From Arthrobacter sp. (GTDB lineage: Bacteria; Actinomycetota; Actinomycetes; Actinomycetales; Micrococcaceae): DNA of 8,510 bases. Shown here in pieces: positions 6,549 to 8,510 of this stretch (its first letter is position 1; every line of letters starts with the position of its first letter). The notes under the pieces are model-generated. The model searched no databases. It had not been told where the DNA came from and saw only the letters and a list, made by a program, of their open reading frames with translations. The DNA lies in assembly GCA_025464925.1 (NCBI GenBank), contig JAODMS010000048.1, positions 1 through 8,510 of the forward strand, written 5' to 3'. The translations under genes and the position numbers were made by a program.

Positions 6549-7217
6549 ATGACTCTTGAGTTTTTCCAACTGGGTCTCGCCCCGGAATTCATCGACTATG
6601 CGCGCGGCTGGGACCTCCAGCGCGAACTTCACCGGAAAGTTGTCGCCGGTTCGGCGCCCAGCACGGTGTTGCTGCTTGAACACTCTGCCGTCTACACGGC
6701 CGGAAAGCGCACCGAGGACCACGAACGTCCCTTTGACGGCACCCCGGTGGTGGCGGTGGACCGCGGTGGCAAGCTCACGTGGCACGGCCCCGGACAGCTG
6801 ATGTGCTACCCCATCGTCAAGCTCCGGAATCCGGCGGGGATCCGCGATTACGTGGAGCGCCTGGAGTCCGTGATCATCGCCGTGCTGGCCGACTACGGCA
6901 TCGATGCCGTACGGATCAAGGGCCGGGCCGGCGTCTGGATCGACGAGGACGACAAGGGTCCCGCGCGCAAGATCGCCGCCATCGGCATCCGCGTCCATGA
7001 AGGCGTCACGATGCACGGTTTCGCGATCAACTGCAACAACGATCTCGCCCCGTACGCTCAGATCATCGCCTGCGGCATCACCGACGCCGGCGTCACCACG
7101 ATCGCGCAGGAGACCGGCAGGAACGTTTCCCCGTCGGATCTCGTGTCGCGGATCACCGAAGAACTGGGCAACAATGAAGAAGCCCTAGTTGCAACCCATG
7201 AAGGAGCTCTACTGTGA
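6549..7217 (+). CDS. lipB: lipoyl(octanoyl) transferase LipB, 222 aa
   Basis: LipB transfers an octanoyl group from octanoyl-acyl carrier protein to a lysine of lipoyl domains in 2-oxoacid dehydrogenases and the glycine cleavage H protein, the first step of lipoate synthesis. It acts in the cytosol. The family signature [17 protein letters not shown] is at residues 73-89. The catalytic pair is Lys141 in [10 protein letters not shown] and Cys175 in IIACGI, inside the conserved [10 protein letters not shown]...ACGIT block. Length is normal for the family. The start at 6549 gives the family-typical short N-terminus; there is no Shine-Dalgarno sequence, which suggests a leaderless transcript. The stop overlaps the lipA start by four bases (GTGA), so the two genes are very likely cotranscribed and translationally coupled. 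Confidence 0.97.
   Translation: MTLEFFQLGLAPEFIDYARGWDLQRELHRKVVAGSAPSTVLLLEHSAVYTAGKRTEDHERPFDGTPVVAVDRGGKLTWHGPGQLMCYPIVKLRNPAGIRDYVERLESVIIAVLADYGIDAVRIKGRAGVWIDEDDKGPARKIAAIGIRVHEGVTMHGFAINCNNDLAPYAQIIACGITDAGVTTIAQETGRNVSPSDLVSRITEELGNNEEALVATHEGALL
7201..7206 (+). promoter_or_regulatory. ribosome binding site of lipA
   Basis: AAGGAG lies inside the last codons of lipB and 7 bases before the GTG at 7214. It settles the lipA start as this GTG rather than the in-frame ATG at 7241, which has no comparable site. Confidence 0.85.
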
Positions 7218-8221
7218 CACTGGCACCAGAAGGCCGGAAAATGCTGCGCATTGAGCAGCGAAATGCGGCCACACCGGTGGAGCGCAAGCCGGATTGGATC
7301 AAGGCCAAGGTCCAGATGGGCCCCGAGTTCGTGCAGCTCAAGAACCTCGTCAAGAAGGAAGGCCTCCACACCGTGTGTGAAGAGGCCGGCTGCCCCAACA
7401 TCTTTGAATGCTGGGAAGACAAGGAAGCCACGTTCCTGATCGGCGGCTCGGAGTGCACCCGCCGCTGCGATTTCTGCCAGATTGATACCGGCAAGCCTTC
7501 CCCGGTGGACATGTTCGAGCCCACCAAGGTGGCCCGCTCCGTCCAGTCAATGCAGCTGCGCTACGCCACCGTCACGGGGGTGGCCCGCGATGATCTCGCC
7601 GACGAGGGTGTCTGGCTCTACGCCGAGACGGTCCGCAAGATCCATGAACTGAACCCGGGCACCGGCGTCGAACTGCTGATTCCTGACTTCTCCGGCAAGC
7701 CGGAGCACATCGAGGCGATCTGCGACTCCAAGCCGGAGGTGTTCGCCCACAACGTGGAGACCGTGCCGAGGATTTTCAAGCGCATCCGTCCCGCGTTCCG
7801 CTACAACCGTTCCCTGGACGTTCTCACCCAGGGCCGCAAGCTGGGCATGGTGACGAAGTCGAACCTGATCCTGGGCATGGGTGAGACCCGCGAAGAAATC
7901 TCCGAGGCGCTGCGGGACCTGCACGACGCCGGCTGCGACCTGATCACCATCACGCAGTACTTGCGCCCCAGCGAGCGGCACCTGCCGGTGGACCGCTGGG
8001 TCAAGCCACAGGAATTCGTGGACCTGCAGCAGGAAGCGGACGAGATCGGCTTCCTCGGCGTCATGAGCGGACCGCTGGTGCGCTCCTCCTACCGCGCCGG
8101 CCGGCTGTGGGCCACCGCGATGCGCAAAAAGGGCCGGGAAATCCCGGCCGAACTCGCCCACATTGAAAGTTCAGGCAGCACCCGCCAGGAAGCCAGTTCC
8201 CTGCTCGCGGCACACTCCTGA
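7214..8221 (+). CDS. lipA: lipoyl synthase LipA (radical SAM), 335 aa
   Basis: LipA is the radical S-adenosylmethionine enzyme that inserts sulfur at C6 and C8 of protein-bound octanoyl groups to give lipoyl cofactor. Two iron-sulfur cluster motifs are present: [12 protein letters not shown] (Cys55, Cys60, Cys66) for the auxiliary cluster that donates sulfur, and CTRRCDFC (Cys81, Cys85, Cys88), the CX3CX2C radical SAM motif. The C-terminal RSSYRAG (290-296) supplies the conserved serine ligand of the auxiliary cluster. Other conserved blocks include TGVARDDL and LMSG-type residues near [12 protein letters not shown]. The GTG start at 7214 overlaps the lipB stop and has a strong ribosome binding site. 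All key residues are present and the length is normal, so the protein should be active on the LipB product. Confidence 0.98.
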   Translation: MTLAPEGRKMLRIEQRNAATPVERKPDWIKAKVQMGPEFVQLKNLVKKEGLHTVCEEAGCPNIFECWEDKEATFLIGGSECTRRCDFCQIDTGKPSPVDMFEPTKVARSVQSMQLRYATVTGVARDDLADEGVWLYAETVRKIHELNPGTGVELLIPDFSGKPEHIEAICDSKPEVFAHNVETVPRIFKRIRPAFRYNRSLDVLTQGRKLGMVTKSNLILGMGETREEISEALRDLHDAGCDLITITQYLRPSERHLPVDRWVKPQEFVDLQQEADEIGFLGVMSGPLVRSSYRAGRLWATAMRKKGREIPAELAHIESSGSTRQEASSLLAAHS

Positions 8222-8247
8222 ATTTTGAAGTAACCATTTCCCGCTGA

Positions 8248-8280
8248 GGGCCGGCTCCGGAGGTTTCCGGCGTCCGGCCC
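8248..8280 (+). terminator. GC-rich hairpin after lipA
   Basis: A two-part stem-loop lies 26 bases after the lipA stop. The outer stem pairs GGGCCGG (8248-8254) with CCGGCCC (8274-8280), and the inner stem pairs CCGGA (8257-8261) with TCCGG (8266-8270) around a GGTT loop. No T-tract follows, so this would be a U-poor terminator as is common in actinobacteria. It separates lipBA from the DUF4191 gene, which has its own promoter-like element. Confidence 0.6.
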
Positions 8281-8296
8281 TTGGCCGTGAATCACG

Positions 8297-8302
8297 TAGA
8301 AT
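8297..8302 (+). promoter_or_regulatory. likely -10 element of the DUF4191 gene
   Basis: TAGAAT is one base from TATAAT and ends 9 bases before the ATG at 8312. The transcript would be leaderless or carry a leader of a few bases. A small inverted repeat, GTGAATCAC (8287-8295), lies immediately upstream and could be an operator half-site or chance. I see no clear -35 hexamer. Confidence 0.45.
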
Positions 8303-8311
8303 TAAGGCACT

Positions 8312-8510
8312 ATGGCGACTTCCCGTGATTCCAGTACCTCCACTCCGGCTTCCGACGCTCCGAAGCGCGGCCTTTTTTCCCGCAAGCCCAAGGAAGCGAA
8401 GGTCAAGAAGCCGAGCCGGCTGAAGCAGATCCGCGAGGTCTTCCAGATGACCCGCCGCCACGATCCCATGGTCCCGTGGCTCATGCTGCTGGCCTTCCTG
8501 GGCGTCGTGG
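8312..8510 (+). CDS. DUF4191 domain-containing membrane protein, N-terminal part (runs off right edge)
   Basis: Only the first 66 codons are in the window. The N-terminal 35 or so residues are Ser/Thr- then Lys/Arg-rich and polar (for example RGLFSRKPKEAKVKKPSR). They are followed by LKQIREVFQMTRRHDPMVPW, which matches the conserved block just before the first membrane helix in DUF4191 proteins, and then LMLLAFLGVV, the start of that helix. Function is unknown. Members are typically small integral membrane proteins encoded directly after lipA in actinobacteria; Rv2219 in Mycobacterium tuberculosis follows lipB (Rv2217) and lipA (Rv2218). The match to that order supports the call. The gene has its own promoter-like element and a hairpin between it and lipA, so it need not be in the lipBA transcript. 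Confidence 0.85.
   Translation, partial: MATSRDSSTSTPASDAPKRGLFSRKPKEAKVKKPSRLKQIREVFQMTRRHDPMVPWLMLLAFLGVV

Noticed and set aside
6387..7016. A 209-codon minus-strand frame opposite lipB
   Set aside because: lipB on the plus strand has all catalytic motifs and covers most of it; the minus frame has none.
7547..8161. A 204-codon minus-strand frame opposite lipA
   Set aside because: Shadow of lipA; no independent motif or ribosome binding site.

Overview
The window reads as a piece of chromosome from a high-GC actinobacterium, most likely Arthrobacter or a close relative in the Micrococcaceae. The reasons are GC-rich codon use throughout, long open shadow frames opposite the real genes, and the gene order lipB - lipA - DUF4191 membrane protein, which is a standard actinobacterial arrangement. 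An actinobacterial tricorn-type protease is also present. The genus is inferred from general resemblance, not from a search.

Layout from left to right. (1) Positions 1-138, minus strand: a fragment of a second tricorn protease catalytic core, cut by the window edge. It lies directly downstream of, and in the same frame as, the complete gene. Positions 1-120 match positions 460-579 at 116 of 120 bases, an offset of exactly 153 codons. (2) 147-3707, minus: a complete tricorn protease of 1186 aa with its His/Ser/Glu catalytic residues, a PDZ region and propeller regions. (3) 3781-4692, plus: a TIGR01777/YfcH-type epimerase-family protein of the SDR superfamily, divergent from the tricorn gene across 73 bp. 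(4) 4718-6424, minus: a membrane-anchored serine/threonine protein kinase-like protein convergent with the epimerase gene, with an unusual catalytic loop. (5) A 124 bp divergent intergenic region, 6425-6548, with a perfect consensus DnaA-box sequence. (6) 6549-7217 lipB and 7214-8221 lipA, plus strand, overlapping by 4 bp. (7) A hairpin after lipA, a short promoter region, and the start of a DUF4191 membrane protein at 8312 that runs off the right edge.

How the genes work together: LipB moves an octanoyl group from acyl carrier protein onto lipoyl domains, and LipA then inserts two sulfur atoms to make lipoate, so the two form one pathway and are translationally coupled. The tricorn protease is a large cytosolic peptidase that trims peptides, classically those released by the proteasome. 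The epimerase-family protein and the kinase have no evident biochemical link to either. I see no phage, CRISPR, tRNA, rRNA or insertion sequence. The most unusual item is the in-frame partial duplication of the tricorn active-site region at the left edge. Apart from that, I find no clear evidence of a previously undescribed system; most of the window is ordinary core chromosome.
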